A DNA stretch of 64,000 bases, from NCBI GenBank assembly GCA_947454485.1, contig CANGJJ010000004.1:62001-126000 (forward strand), written 5' to 3'. The position numbers and the translations under genes were made by a program. The notes beneath the pieces were generated by a model that was given only the letters and a program-made list of their open reading frames with translations, searched no databases and was not told where the DNA came from. This DNA is from Beijerinckiaceae bacterium (GTDB lineage Bacteria; Pseudomonadota; Alphaproteobacteria; Rhizobiales; Beijerinckiaceae). Below, in pieces: positions 36,029 to 44,806 of the stretch. Each line of letters opens with the position of its first letter. The first letter of the stretch is position 1.

Positions 36029-37018
36029 ATGTCCTCCAAGATGTTTTCTCGGTCAGGCCTTCTCTCGCTTGGTCTTGCTGTGGTCGTTGCGCTCGCTCCT
36101 GCAATTGCGTTGGCGCGCGCGGGTAGCGGCTCCAGCGCTGGCAGCCGTGGCGCGAAGACCTTCTCTGCGCCCCCGGCCACTTCCACAGCCCCCAAGGCGG
36201 CTCCGATGGAGCGTTCGGCCACGCCGCAGCCCGCACAGGCTCCGCGCCCCGCGCAAGCAGCTCCCGCAGCTCAGCCCAGCCGTGGTCTCTTTGGCGGCAT
36301 GGCGGGCGGCTTCCTCGCTGGCCTCGTCGGCGCGGGCCTCATTGGCATGTTGATGGGCAATGGCTTTGGCGGTGGTCTGGGCGGTATCGCCTCAATCCTC
36401 GGTCTTGTCTTGCAGATTGGCCTGCTCTTCCTCGTCATTCGCTTTGCCATGAACTGGTGGGCGAGCCGCAATCAGCAGCAGCCCGCGATGGCGGGCATGT
36501 CTGAGCGCACAGCGGCAGGCCCCGGCCCCATGGGTGGCTTTGGTGGGTTTGGTGGCGGCGCACAGCCCCAGCCCGAGCCGCAGGCTGGGCCTGTGACCAC
36601 GCCGCTGCAGCTGGCAGAGGCTGACTTTTCTGCCTTCGAGCGTCTGCTCAGCGACATTCAGACGGCCTATAGCGACGAAGATCGCGAGCGCCTCGCGCGC
36701 TTGGCCACGGGTGAAATGGCTGCCTATTTCGGCCATGACATCACGGATCATCAGCGCAATGGCATCATCAACAAAGTGTCGCAGGTGAAGCTGCTGCAGG
36801 GCGATCTGTCGGAAGCTTGGCGCGAAGATGGCGATGATTATGCCACTGTCGCCATGCGCTTCTCGATGATCGATGTGACGCAGGAGCGCGCATCTGGTCG
36901 CATCATCTCTGGCGATGCGCAGACCCCTGTTGAAGCCACCGAAGTGTGGACCTTCATCAGGCCGGCAGGTGCTGGTCCTGAGAGCTGGTTGCTCTCGGCC
37001 ATTCAGCAGACCGCCTAA
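36029..37018 (+). CDS. Tim44 domain-containing protein, exported
   Basis: A 329-residue protein with an N-terminal signal or anchor (LLSLGLAVVVALAPAIALARAG), then a Pro/Ala/Gln-rich low-complexity linker to about residue 88. A Gly-rich hydrophobic region with MAGGFLAGLVGAGLIGMLMGN and FLVIRFAMNWWAS is probably membrane-inserted. The C-terminal ~130 residues form the Tim44/MBA1-like domain (AEADFSAFERLLSDIQTAYSDED through WTFIRPAG). Alphaproteobacterial Tim44-like proteins are thought related to mitochondrial import components, but their role in bacteria is not settled. It closes with a terminator 9 bases after the stop. Confidence 0.87.
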   Translation: MSSKMFSRSGLLSLGLAVVVALAPAIALARAGSGSSAGSRGAKTFSAPPATSTAPKAAPMERSATPQPAQAPRPAQAAPAAQPSRGLFGGMAGGFLAGLVGAGLIGMLMGNGFGGGLGGIASILGLVLQIGLLFLVIRFAMNWWASRNQQQPAMAGMSERTAAGPGPMGGFGGFGGGAQPQPEPQAGPVTTPLQLAEADFSAFERLLSDIQTAYSDEDRERLARLATGEMAAYFGHDITDHQRNGIINKVSQVKLLQGDLSEAWREDGDDYATVAMRFSMIDVTQERASGRIISGDAQTPVEATEVWTFIRPAGAGPESWLLSAIQQTA

Positions 37019-37026
37019 TCAAATCA

Positions 37027-37058
37027 GGGCGAGGCTTAAAGGCCTCGCCCTTTCTCTT
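37027..37058. terminator. Terminator after the Tim44-domain gene
   Basis: GGGCGAGGC (37027-37035) pairs perfectly with GCCTCGCCC (37042-37050) over a TTAAAG loop and is followed by TTTCTCTT on the plus strand. The hairpin lies between convergent genes and may also end the minus-strand oxoprolinase message, whose downstream side is less T-rich (TGATTTGAT). Confidence 0.8.
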
Positions 37059-37061
37059 CGA

Positions 37062-40000
37062 TCAGCTGCGCTTGCGCTGAGAGCGCGGACCAAAACCGCC
37101 CCCTGTGGGCGTGATGATCGTAATCGCCTCGCCCGCATCCAAGACGCTTTGCGCGCAACCGGGCAGCTCTTCCACCACACCAGATTTGCGCCGCACGAAA
37201 TTGCGCCCGCATTCGCCTGCTTCGCCGCCTTGGCTCCCCGGCGCTGCAATCATGCGACGACCTGACAGGATCGCGAGATCCATCCGCTCGCGAAAACGAA
37301 TGGTGCGCGAGACACCATCGCCCGCATTCCACTGGCCTTGACCGCCCGAGCCGCGACGAATGTGGAAATCTTCCAGCACGACGGGAAAACGGAATTCGAG
37401 AATCTCAGGATCGGTGAGACGCGAATTGGTCATATGGGTTTGCACAGCGCTGGTGCCATCAAAGCCGGGACCCGCAGGCGCGCCAGAGCAGATGGTTTCA
37501 TAATATTGATAGCGTGCATTGCCGAAGGTCAGATTGTTCATCGTGCCTTGTGCCATGCCCAGCACACCCAGAGCACCAAACAAAGTATCTGTCACCGTCT
37601 GGCTCGTCTCCACATTGCCCGCAACTACAGCGGCGGGATAGACGGGCGAGAGAAGCGAGGCCTTGGGCACGATGATGTCGAGCGGGCGCAGGCAGCCAGC
37701 ATTCATCGGCACATCATCCTCCACCATGACGCGGAAGACATAGAGCACAGCCGCGCGCGTGACGGGTTCGGGCGCATTGAAATTGGTAGGCTGTTGCGGT
37801 GAGGTGCCAGTGAAGTCAATCTTGGCGCGGCGGGCTTTGCGATCAACGCTGATGCGCACAGCGACTTTGCTGCCTTGGTCGGTCACGCTCTCAAACTGCG
37901 CATCATGCAGGCGCGTGATGAGGCGCGCGACGCTTTCAGCGGCATTGTCCTGCACATGGCCCATATAGGCGCGCACGGTCGCCCAGGAAAACTCATCGAC
38001 CATTTTGCGCAGCAAGGCAGCGCCGCGCTCATTGGCAGCGACTTGCGCTTTGAGGTCGGCAATATTCTGGTCAGGATTGCGCGCAGGATAGCGCGCGCCG
38101 CAGAGCAAGGCGCGTATGCGCTCTTCGGCAAAGCGCCCCTTTTCGACAAGGCGGATATTGTCGAAATAGACGCCTTCTTCTTCGATGTGGGTGGCGAGTG
38201 GCGTCATGGATCCGGGTGCAAGACCGCCAATGTCAGCATGATGACCGCGCGCAGCGACCCAGAAGCGGATCTGCTTGTTGGTATCATCAAAGACGGGCGT
38301 ACAGATCGTCACATCGGGCAGATGCGTGCCGCCATTGTAAGGCGCGTTGAGGGCAAAAACATCGCCCGCTTTGATGCGACCCTTGTTGAGCCTGATGATC
38401 GCCTCGACTGAGCGATCCATAGAGCCCAGATGCACAGGCATATGTGGCGCATTGGCGACGAGATGGCCCTGCGCATCAAAGACAGCGCAAGAGAAATCGA
38501 GCCGCTCTTTGATATTCACTGATGAGGCAGTGTTTTGCAGCGCCACGCCCATCTGCTCGGCAATCGACATGAAGAGATTGTTGAAAATCTCGAGCATGAC
38601 CGGATCAGCCTTGGTCCCCATCGCGCTTTGGCGTTTGAGCGCAGCGGTGCGCGTCAGCACAATGTGATTGAGCGGCGTGACTTTGGCGCTCCAGCCTGCT
38701 TCCACAACAATCGTCTGATGCGGCTCGATGATGAGGGCAGGGCCTTTGACCTGATGGCCAATGGCGAGTTGCTCGCGCTTGAAGGCCCGCGCCTCATGCC
38801 AGTCGCCTTGCGAATAAAAGCGTAGACGCTGATCGGGCTTTGGCAAGCGCTGCGTAGTGGCGCGGCCAGTGCGTTCGCGCGTCTTGAGGCCGCCACCCAC
38901 AGCCTCCACAGCGACAGCTTCAATCGTCAGGCTCTTGGAGCGATCCACAAAACCAAAGCGCGCTTGATGGGCTTTTTCAAAACGCCGACGAATGGTTTTG
39001 AGCAGGCTCTGCGCTGTCGTGGCACTCAGGCGCGCCGGGATCGGTGTCTCAAGATCAATGATGAGAGCGGTATCTGTGCCTGCGTAGCGCAGATGCAAAT
39101 GGTGATGCAGTGTGATGTCGCGAAGCGGCACCTGCTGGCCGCGCAATTCGGCACGCGCCTCAGTCGCGCATTGCAGCAGGGCAGCGCGCAGCACGGGGAT
39201 CGCCTGCACATCAAGGCTCTGCTCGATTCCACGCAGGCGCAGGGCTCTAATATCGGCAAGCCCCATTCCATAGGCAGACAGGAGCGAGGAGAAAGGATGA
39301 AGGAGCACTTTGGTCATGCCCAAAGCATCAGCGACCAGACAGGCATGTTGCCCGCCTGCACCGCCAAAGCAGTTGAGCACATAGCGCGTCACATCATAGC
39401 CGCGCGCGACGGAGATTTTCTTGATCGCCTCGGCCATATTGGCAACGGCGATGCGAATGAAACCATCAGCGAGCGCTTCGGGCGAGCGTCCATCGCCGAT
39501 CTGTTTTGCAAGATCAGCAAATTTTGTGCGCACCGCCGCAATATCCAACGGCTCATTCTGATTGGGGCCGAAGATGGAGGGGAAATAATCTGGCCGCAGC
39601 TTGCCCGTCATGACATTGGCATCTGTGACGGCCAGCGGCCCACCATGGCGATAGCAAGTGGGGCCGGGATCAGCGCCCGCCGATTGGGGACCAACGCGCA
39701 GACGCGCTCCATCATAGCGCAAGAGTGAGCCGCCACCTGCGGCCACTGTATGAATGAGCATCATGGGGGCGCGCATGCGCACGCCCGCAACCTCTGTCTC
39801 AAAGGCCCGTTCGAACTGCCCATCATAATGGGCGACATCGGTAGAGGTGCCACCCATGTCAAAGCCGATGACGCGTTTGAAACCTGCCGCGCGTGCGGTT
39901 TGTGCCATGGCGACAACACCGCCCGCAGGTCCAGACAGAATGGCGTCTTTGCCTTGGAAGAGATCTGCTGCCGTCAATCCACCCGACGACATCATGAACA

Positions 40001-40718
40001 TGATGCGCGCGCCGCTGCGCTCAGCATCAAGCTCACGCGAGACCTGCGCGACATAGCGCGCAAGGATTGGGGAGAGATAGGCATCCACAACGGTGGTGTC
40101 GCCGCGCCCAACGAATTTGATCAATGAGGAGACTGTGTGGCTGGGGGATATCTGCGCAAAACACAAATCGCGCGCCAGCGCTGCGGCGGCCTCTTCATGG
40201 GCGGGAAAGCGATAGGCATGCATGAAGACAATGGCGACAGCGCCAAAGCCTGCATCTCTTGCGCGTTTCAGATCCCGGCGCAGGGCTTCAAGATCAAGCG
40301 CGCGCTCAATCGTGCCATCTGCCAGAATGCGTTCATCAGCCTCGATGACATCAGAATAAAGCTGTTCAGGTTTGATGATATTGCGCGCGAAAATATCAGG
40401 CCGCGCCTGATAGCCAATCTCCAGCGCATCACGAAAGCCCTTGGTGGTGACGAGCAGCGTCTTCTCACCTTTGCGCTCCAGCAGCGCATTGGTGGCAACG
40501 GTCGTCCCCATTTTCACCGCACCAATGCGCCCGCGCGGAATGGAGGCGCCTGCTGGCAGGCCCAAATGGTCGCGAATGCCTTGCACAGCGGCATCGCGAT
40601 AGGCGGCGGGATTTTCGGAGAGCAATTTGCGCGCATGCAAAGCGCCAGATGGGTCGCGGCCAATCACATCGGTAAAAGTGCCGCCGCGATCAATCCAGAA
40701 ATCCCAAGCCTGGCTCAT
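37062..40718 (-). CDS. Hydantoinase/5-oxoprolinase, fused alpha and beta domains
   Basis: A 1218-residue cytoplasmic enzyme of the ATP-dependent 5-oxoprolinase (OplAH) family, which converts 5-oxoproline to glutamate or hydrolyses hydantoins. The HyuA part (about 1-690) has [18 protein letters not shown] at the N-terminus and [14 protein letters not shown] inside, marks of the actin-like ATPase fold, plus [11 protein letters not shown]. The HyuB part starts near 695 ([20 protein letters not shown]), with [16 protein letters not shown] and [17 protein letters not shown] near the end. The fused order is like eukaryotic 5-oxoprolinase; many bacteria split it. The exact substrate is uncertain. 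It lies 11 bases after the metallophosphoesterase on the same strand. Confidence 0.9.
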   Translation of the reverse strand: MSQAWDFWIDRGGTFTDVIGRDPSGALHARKLLSENPAAYRDAAVQGIRDHLGLPAGASIPRGRIGAVKMGTTVATNALLERKGEKTLLVTTKGFRDALEIGYQARPDIFARNIIKPEQLYSDVIEADERILADGTIERALDLEALRRDLKRARDAGFGAVAIVFMHAYRFPAHEEAAAALARDLCFAQISPSHTVSSLIKFVGRGDTTVVDAYLSPILARYVAQVSRELDAERSGARIMFMMSSGGLTAADLFQGKDAILSGPAGGVVAMAQTARAAGFKRVIGFDMGGTSTDVAHYDGQFERAFETEVAGVRMRAPMMLIHTVAAGGGSLLRYDGARLRVGPQSAGADPGPTCYRHGGPLAVTDANVMTGKLRPDYFPSIFGPNQNEPLDIAAVRTKFADLAKQIGDGRSPEALADGFIRIAVANMAEAIKKISVARGYDVTRYVLNCFGGAGGQHACLVADALGMTKVLLHPFSSLLSAYGMGLADIRALRLRGIEQSLDVQAIPVLRAALLQCATEARAELRGQQVPLRDITLHHHLHLRYAGTDTALIIDLETPIPARLSATTAQSLLKTIRRRFEKAHQARFGFVDRSKSLTIEAVAVEAVGGGLKTRERTGRATTQRLPKPDQRLRFYSQGDWHEARAFKREQLAIGHQVKGPALIIEPHQTIVVEAGWSAKVTPLNHIVLTRTAALKRQSAMGTKADPVMLEIFNNLFMSIAEQMGVALQNTASSVNIKERLDFSCAVFDAQGHLVANAPHMPVHLGSMDRSVEAIIRLNKGRIKAGDVFALNAPYNGGTHLPDVTICTPVFDDTNKQIRFWVAARGHHADIGGLAPGSMTPLATHIEEEGVYFDNIRLVEKGRFAEERIRALLCGARYPARNPDQNIADLKAQVAANERGAALLRKMVDEFSWATVRAYMGHVQDNAAESVARLITRLHDAQFESVTDQGSKVAVRISVDRKARRAKIDFTGTSPQQPTNFNAPEPVTRAAVLYVFRVMVEDDVPMNAGCLRPLDIIVPKASLLSPVYPAAVVAGNVETSQTVTDTLFGALGVLGMAQGTMNNLTFGNARYQYYETICSGAPAGPGFDGTSAVQTHMTNSRLTDPEILEFRFPVVLEDFHIRRGSGGQGQWNAGDGVSRTIRFRERMDLAILSGRRMIAAPGSQGGEAGECGRNFVRRKSGVVEELPGCAQSVLDAGEAITIITPTGGGFGPRSQRKRS

Positions 40719-40729
40719 GGGATTGGCTC

Positions 40730-41623
40730 CTAGCGTTCAAGCGTCAGAGGGCCGAGATCGCCGATTGTGTCTGTGCCCGGCAATGTGCCGCGTGCGCGCG
40801 CCTCGATCTTCCAATCGCCGCCATGTTTGGTCACTGTGTAGAGATGATAGGCCGCGCGGTGGCGTGGTGTGCCGGGGACTGCAGAGGCAGAGGCAACGCC
40901 AATCACCGGCACCTTGCCTTGTGGGCCATGCAGATGCGCAATCAACTGGCGATGGTTGTGGCCATGCACGATCAGTTCGGCACCATGGCGCGCGATGATC
41001 TTTTCAAAATGACGCACATCCGACAGGCCGCGACCGGGGGTTGCGCCTTTGCGATAGGGTGGATGATGGATCATGACAACGCGCATCAATCCTTGCTGGC
41101 GCGTCTCGTCCAGCATCTGCGCAAAGGCCTCGCGCTGCTCTTTGCCCATGCGGCCAGAGGCGATGAAGAAGGGCGTTGGCACACCAGAGGAGAGGCCGAT
41201 CAACGCGACATGATCGCGGATGCGCAGATAGGGATAGTGCGATTGGGCATGGGCGTCGTCGCTTGTCCAAGGCGCAAAAGTGCGGGCCAGATAAGGCATG
41301 GCGCTGCGCACATAAGCATCATGATTGCCCGGCACGAAGCTGACATCCTGCGGCTTGCCCAAACTCTGTAGCCAGCTTGCTGCGAGCGGAAACTCAGCCG
41401 GGAGGCCGATGTTCAAGACATCGCCCGTCATCATCACATGATCGGGGCGCTGCTCTCGCATGTCGTCGACGAGGCGCGTCAGCACATCCATATTGTGGAT
41501 GTCGGAGCGACGCTTCCAATTCATATAACCGGTGAAGCGTTTGCCCAGCAGTTCGCGCCACTGCGGTGCTGGCAGCGGTCCGATATGCGCGTCGGAGAGA
41601 TGGGCGAGCAGCAGGCCGGTCAC
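40730..41623 (-). CDS. Metallophosphoesterase (calcineurin-like)
   Basis: A 297-residue dimetal phosphoesterase starting with GTG at 41623, which overlaps the mbfA stop as GTGA. The open frame runs further upstream inside mbfA, but that part (RDCRRHCLH...) does not fit. Motifs are AHLSDAHIG (D-x-H), MTGDVLN (GDxxN type), FVPGNHDAY (GNHD), a HHPPY motif, and VHGHNHRQ. These supply the standard metal ligands. The target could be a cyclic nucleotide or another phosphoester. Regulatory coupling to iron export is suggested only by the overlap with mbfA. The oxoprolinase gene follows. Confidence 0.87.
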   Translation of the reverse strand: MTGLLLAHLSDAHIGPLPAPQWRELLGKRFTGYMNWKRRSDIHNMDVLTRLVDDMREQRPDHVMMTGDVLNIGLPAEFPLAASWLQSLGKPQDVSFVPGNHDAYVRSAMPYLARTFAPWTSDDAHAQSHYPYLRIRDHVALIGLSSGVPTPFFIASGRMGKEQREAFAQMLDETRQQGLMRVVMIHHPPYRKGATPGRGLSDVRHFEKIIARHGAELIVHGHNHRQLIAHLHGPQGKVPVIGVASASAVPGTPRHRAAYHLYTVTKHGGDWKIEARARGTLPGTDTIGDLGPLTLER

Positions 41624-42591
41624 GATCCGCCGATCAAAATACCAGCCGCCAAAACAATCACGCCGCCCACGACGATCTGGAACACAGCCTGCAAGAAGGG
41701 TGTGTCCATATATTTGGCGCGCACCCAAGCGATGATCCAAAGCTCGATGAAGACAATGGCGCCTGCAATCGCGGTCGCTGTCCAAAAAGCATTGGGCCAG
41801 CTGTTGGGGACGAGATAGGGGAGCGTGTGGCCAAGCCCGCCCAAAGTTGTCATCAGGCCGCAGATCGTGCCTCTGATCCAGGGCGAGCCGCGGCCCGTCA
41901 GCGAGCCATCATCGGACAGCGCTTCGGTAAAGCCCATGCTCACGCCAGAGCCGATGGAGGCGGCAAGACCAACGAGAAAGGCTTCCCAATTGTTCTGCGT
42001 TGCAAAGGCGGCGGCAAACAGCGGTGCCAAAGTCGAGACAGAGCCATCCATCAAACCGGCAAGCCCCGGCTGCACGAATTGCAGCACGAACATGCGGTGA
42101 CGTGTGACATCTTCTTCTTCGCGCGCCTGTTCGGTCAGCAGCGCTTTTTCGAGCGTATGGGCGTGGGTGCCGTGGCCCTTTTCCACCTCGGCCAGGTCGC
42201 CCAGCAATTTGCGCACCTCGATATCGGTGCTTTGTTCGGCGGCGCGCTCATAGAAACGGGCTGCCTGAAATTCCATATTCTCTGCTTCGCGGCGAATGGT
42301 CTCGAGGGGCAGATTTTGCGTCAGCCAAATGGGGCGACGCTTCAAAAAGCCCTTCACATCTTCGCGGCGGATGGGCGGCAAGACTTTGCCATAGCGCTGC
42401 TCATAGATTTGCAGCAGCATATGGCGATGACTGGTCTCTTCCTCAGACATCTCTTCGAAGACTTTTGCGGAGGCGGGGTAGCGCTCACGCAGATCTTCCG
42501 CGAAGGCCATATAGATGCGCGCATCCTCCTCTTCCGAGGAGATGGCCAGCGCAAGGATTTCGCGTGGTGTGAGTTCAGAGAAGCTTTTCAC
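41620..42591 (-). CDS. mbfA: Membrane-bound ferritin-like iron exporter
   Basis: A 323-residue fusion of an N-terminal ferritin-like (rubrerythrin) domain with a C-terminal VIT1/CCC1 transporter, the layout of MbfA, which exports iron or manganese-type metals from rhizobial cytoplasm. The iron ligands are present: Glu20, E-x-x-H at 52-55 (ETSH), Glu107, and E-x-x-H at 137-140. Glu20 and Glu107 are known to matter in studied MbfA proteins. The C-terminal part (about 160-323) has five hydrophobic segments with GLAGLMDGSVSTLAPL and VGLAASIGSGVSMGFTEALSDDG. In rhizobia Irr represses mbfA; I see only a weak Irr-like element upstream. It heads a minus-strand unit with the phosphoesterase. Confidence 0.92.
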   Translation of the reverse strand: MKSFSELTPREILALAISSEEEDARIYMAFAEDLRERYPASAKVFEEMSEEETSHRHMLLQIYEQRYGKVLPPIRREDVKGFLKRRPIWLTQNLPLETIRREAENMEFQAARFYERAAEQSTDIEVRKLLGDLAEVEKGHGTHAHTLEKALLTEQAREEEDVTRHRMFVLQFVQPGLAGLMDGSVSTLAPLFAAAFATQNNWEAFLVGLAASIGSGVSMGFTEALSDDGSLTGRGSPWIRGTICGLMTTLGGLGHTLPYLVPNSWPNAFWTATAIAGAIVFIELWIIAWVRAKYMDTPFLQAVFQIVVGGVIVLAAGILIGGS

Positions 42592-42684
42592 GAAGGGACT
42601 CCAGTCTTTCCCTGAAAATTCTTGTAGACCTCGGGATGTCCGGTTTCAACCAAACTGCCCCTCTGCCAACAGACGGTTCGTCGC

Positions 42685-43164
42685 ATGATTTCCCGCCTGC
42701 TCCTAACCTTTCGTCGGCCGCTGCTTGGCCTCGCCCATCTGGTCTTCAGATTTGTGCGTCCTTTGACCATGGGCGTGCGCGCGATTGTGGTCGACCCGCA
42801 AGGCCGCGTCTTGCTTGTACGGCATAGTTATCTGCCCGGATGGCATTTGCCGGGCGGCGGCGTTGAGGCGGGCGAAACGATGGTCGAGGCCCTCTGCCGC
42901 GAGCTTTATGAAGAGGGGCGGGTGGTGATGACCGCAACCCCGCGCCTCATGGGTATCTATCAGAACCGGCAGGCCTCGCGGCGCGACCATGTGCTGGTTT
43001 ACGAGCTGCGCGCCTTTGAACTGGCGGGCGAGCGTGCCCCTGATTGGGAGATTACCGAGGTCGGCTTTTTTGCACCCGATGCGCTGCCGCAAGGCACGGC
43101 GCGCGCAACACGGGCGCGAATCGATGAATGGCTGACAGGGACGCCGCCTTCAGCGCAGTGGTAG
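42685..43164 (+). CDS. Nudix hydrolase with an altered Nudix box
   Basis: A 159-residue protein with a hydrophobic N-terminal region (FRRPLLGLAHLVFRFV) possibly associating with membrane, then a Nudix fold. The box runs 58-80: GGVEAGE-TMVEALC-RELYEEGRV. Catalytic REL-x-EE (72-77) is intact, but the consensus x-G after EE is G-R, so Gly78 and Arg79 are swapped relative to the norm. It should hydrolyse nucleoside diphosphate-type substrates; which is unknown. It is divergent from mbfA with a 93-base gap and converges on the ELM1 gene, overlapping its end by 15 bases. Confidence 0.85.
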   Translation: MISRLLLTFRRPLLGLAHLVFRFVRPLTMGVRAIVVDPQGRVLLVRHSYLPGWHLPGGGVEAGETMVEALCRELYEEGRVVMTATPRLMGIYQNRQASRRDHVLVYELRAFELAGERAPDWEITEVGFFAPDALPQGTARATRARIDEWLTGTPPSAQW

Positions 43165-44151
43165 CGCGCGGAAGGCCGTGTAGCGGCGGGCCAGCTCGCT
43201 GGCGATCTCATGGGTGGGATCGACCGCCTCATTGTCCCAGCGCTCGATAGACCCCGCCCAGCGGCGCACATGGCCAGCAGCCACGAGCTTATCGACAAAT
43301 TCCGTGATCTTGGGATGGCCGCCGCTGGGGTCATAGACTTGGACAGGCACGCCTGCGACCAGCGCTTCGCTGACCATATTCACGCTGTCGCCGGTGACGA
43401 CCACATGATCGGCATGGGCGAGCATCTGTGTATAGGGATTGGCGCCTTCACCACTCCAGACAAAGGCGTTTTGGCCCTGGAGCGTCTGCGTCAGGGCCTG
43501 CGTCACGCTGGCGGGTGTGCGGCGCGAGGGCGTCACCATCACACCAAAGCCAGCTGCGATGAACTGCAGCGCGATGGCCCTGAGGGCGGCCACGTCAGCC
43601 TCGTCGAAACGGTGATGCGCGCTATTGCCGCCAATCACCATGGCAAGGCGCGGATGGGGCAGGCCCGCCAAGCGCGGATCAGGATGGGCGCGGGCCGCCT
43701 CCAGCACCTGCGGGCGCAGAGGGTGGGGCGAGGTCAAAGTCACGATCACATTGCTGCCGCGCAGCCGGTCATGTTCGGGCACCCAGATCGCATCGGCCGT
43801 CTTGGGGCCGGTGCGCGGATCTTGCAGGAAGATCGTGAAAATATGCCCGCCCGAGGCGCGTTTGAGATGGCGCAGATAAGGCACGGTGGTGCGGCCAGCG
43901 GCAAAGACAATATCGGGGAAGGGTGGGGCGAGGAGCGAGCCTGCACGGCGCGCGCTCTCACGCGGATCCACCGGCCCCCAAGGCGCGAGGCCTTGGAAGA
44001 GCAGGCGTGGCTGCGGTGTCTTGATGATGGGCTCGAGCCCCAGCTCGCGCGCAATGCCGATGCAATGGACCTCATGGCCCACTTTGCCAGAGGCGAGAAC
44101 CCAGGCGGTGGTGGCATCCGGCAGGAGCCGGTGGGGGAGGGTGGCTGGCAT
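43150..44151 (-). CDS. Mitochondrial fission ELM1-family protein (putative glycosyltransferase fold)
   Basis: A 333-residue protein of the DUF1022/ELM1 family. Start at ATG 44151 is chosen because the conserved part begins TTAWVLASGKVGHEVHCIG; TTG 44202, overlapping the greA stop as TTGA, is an alternative adding 17 residues with a low-complexity feel. Features include FAAGRTTVPYLRHLKR, FLQDPRTGPKTADAIWVPEHD, the GGNSAHHRFDE loop and VVTGDSVNMVSEAL, which together resemble a GT-B sugar-nucleotide fold. In plants ELM1 acts in mitochondrial division. In bacteria its role is unclear, with lipid or surface glycosylation proposed only by fold. It follows greA. Confidence 0.8.
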   Translation of the reverse strand: MPATLPHRLLPDATTAWVLASGKVGHEVHCIGIARELGLEPIIKTPQPRLLFQGLAPWGPVDPRESARRAGSLLAPPFPDIVFAAGRTTVPYLRHLKRASGGHIFTIFLQDPRTGPKTADAIWVPEHDRLRGSNVIVTLTSPHPLRPQVLEAARAHPDPRLAGLPHPRLAMVIGGNSAHHRFDEADVAALRAIALQFIAAGFGVMVTPSRRTPASVTQALTQTLQGQNAFVWSGEGANPYTQMLAHADHVVVTGDSVNMVSEALVAGVPVQVYDPSGGHPKITEFVDKLVAAGHVRRWAGSIERWDNEAVDPTHEIASELARRYTAFRALPLR

Positions 44152-44198
44152 GGTCAACTCGGGAGGGGGCGGGAGCGCCGCCCCTCGCTCCACTGCGA

Positions 44199-44672
44199 TC
44201 AAGCGAAGGCGATCTTCAGAACTTCGTAGCTCTTGCCGCCGCCGGGCGTATTCACCTCAACCGTGTCGCCGACCTTCTTGCTGATCAAAGCGCGCGCGAT
44301 GGGGGAGGAGACGGAGACTTTGCCGCTCTTCACATCAGCCTCAGCTTCGCCGACGATCTGATAGACTTTCTCCTCTTCGGAGTCCTCGTCCATCAAAGTC
44401 ACGGTGGCGCCGAATTTCACGGTATTGCCCGAGAGCTTGCTGACGTCGATCACCTCGGCGCGGGACAATTTGTCCTCAAGCTCGGCAATACGTCCCTCGT
44501 TCAGCGACTGGGACTCTTTGGCGGCATGATATTCAGCATTCTCAGACAGATCGCCATGCGAGCGCGCTTCCGAGATTGCCTGAATGATGCGCGGGCGCTC
44601 CTCCTGCTGGCGGCGTTTCAATTCCGCCTCCAGAGCGGCATAGCCTGCCACCGTCATCGGGACCTTTTCCAT
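44199..44672 (-). CDS. greA: Transcription elongation factor GreA
   Basis: A 157-residue factor that enters the RNA polymerase secondary channel and stimulates cleavage of backtracked RNA. Start 44672 ([19 protein letters not shown]) is the conserved one; an in-frame ATG 16 codons upstream adds an unlikely leader. The N-terminal coiled coil spans about 10-75, with acidic tip region [22 protein letters not shown], and the C-terminal FKBP-like domain ends [19 protein letters not shown]. It lies 135 bases after carB on the same strand and ends in a TTGA overlap with a possible ELM1 start. Confidence 0.95.
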   Translation of the reverse strand: MEKVPMTVAGYAALEAELKRRQQEERPRIIQAISEARSHGDLSENAEYHAAKESQSLNEGRIAELEDKLSRAEVIDVSKLSGNTVKFGATVTLMDEDSEEEKVYQIVGEAEADVKSGKVSVSSPIARALISKKVGDTVEVNTPGGGKSYEVLKIAFA

Positions 44673-44721
44673 CTCAGTCTCTTTCGTCTGAGGCTCTTTC
44701 CGCGGAAAAAAGCCAGTCACG

Positions 44722-44740
44722 CGCGGGGCGGAACCCCGCG
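44722..44740 (-). terminator. Hairpin between carB and greA
   Basis: CGCGGGG (44722-44728) pairs with CCCCGCG (44734-44740) over a five-base loop. On the minus strand, TTTTTT appears about ten bases after the hairpin (complement of 44705-44710), so it may be a weak or partial terminator after carB, or a processing site in the greA leader. Confidence 0.4.
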
Positions 44741-44806
44741 ACGCTCTTGTTTCAATTCAGGAACTCCGGGTGGCCCGAAGGCTCCCCAGCCTGGCGGAGG
44801 GTCCGG

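Noticed and set aside
42611..42626. Possible Irr-type operator upstream of mbfA (GAA..TTC within an AT-rich patch)
   Set aside because: The spacing of the half-sites differs from the known Irr box and only part of the consensus is present, so I do not call it a site.
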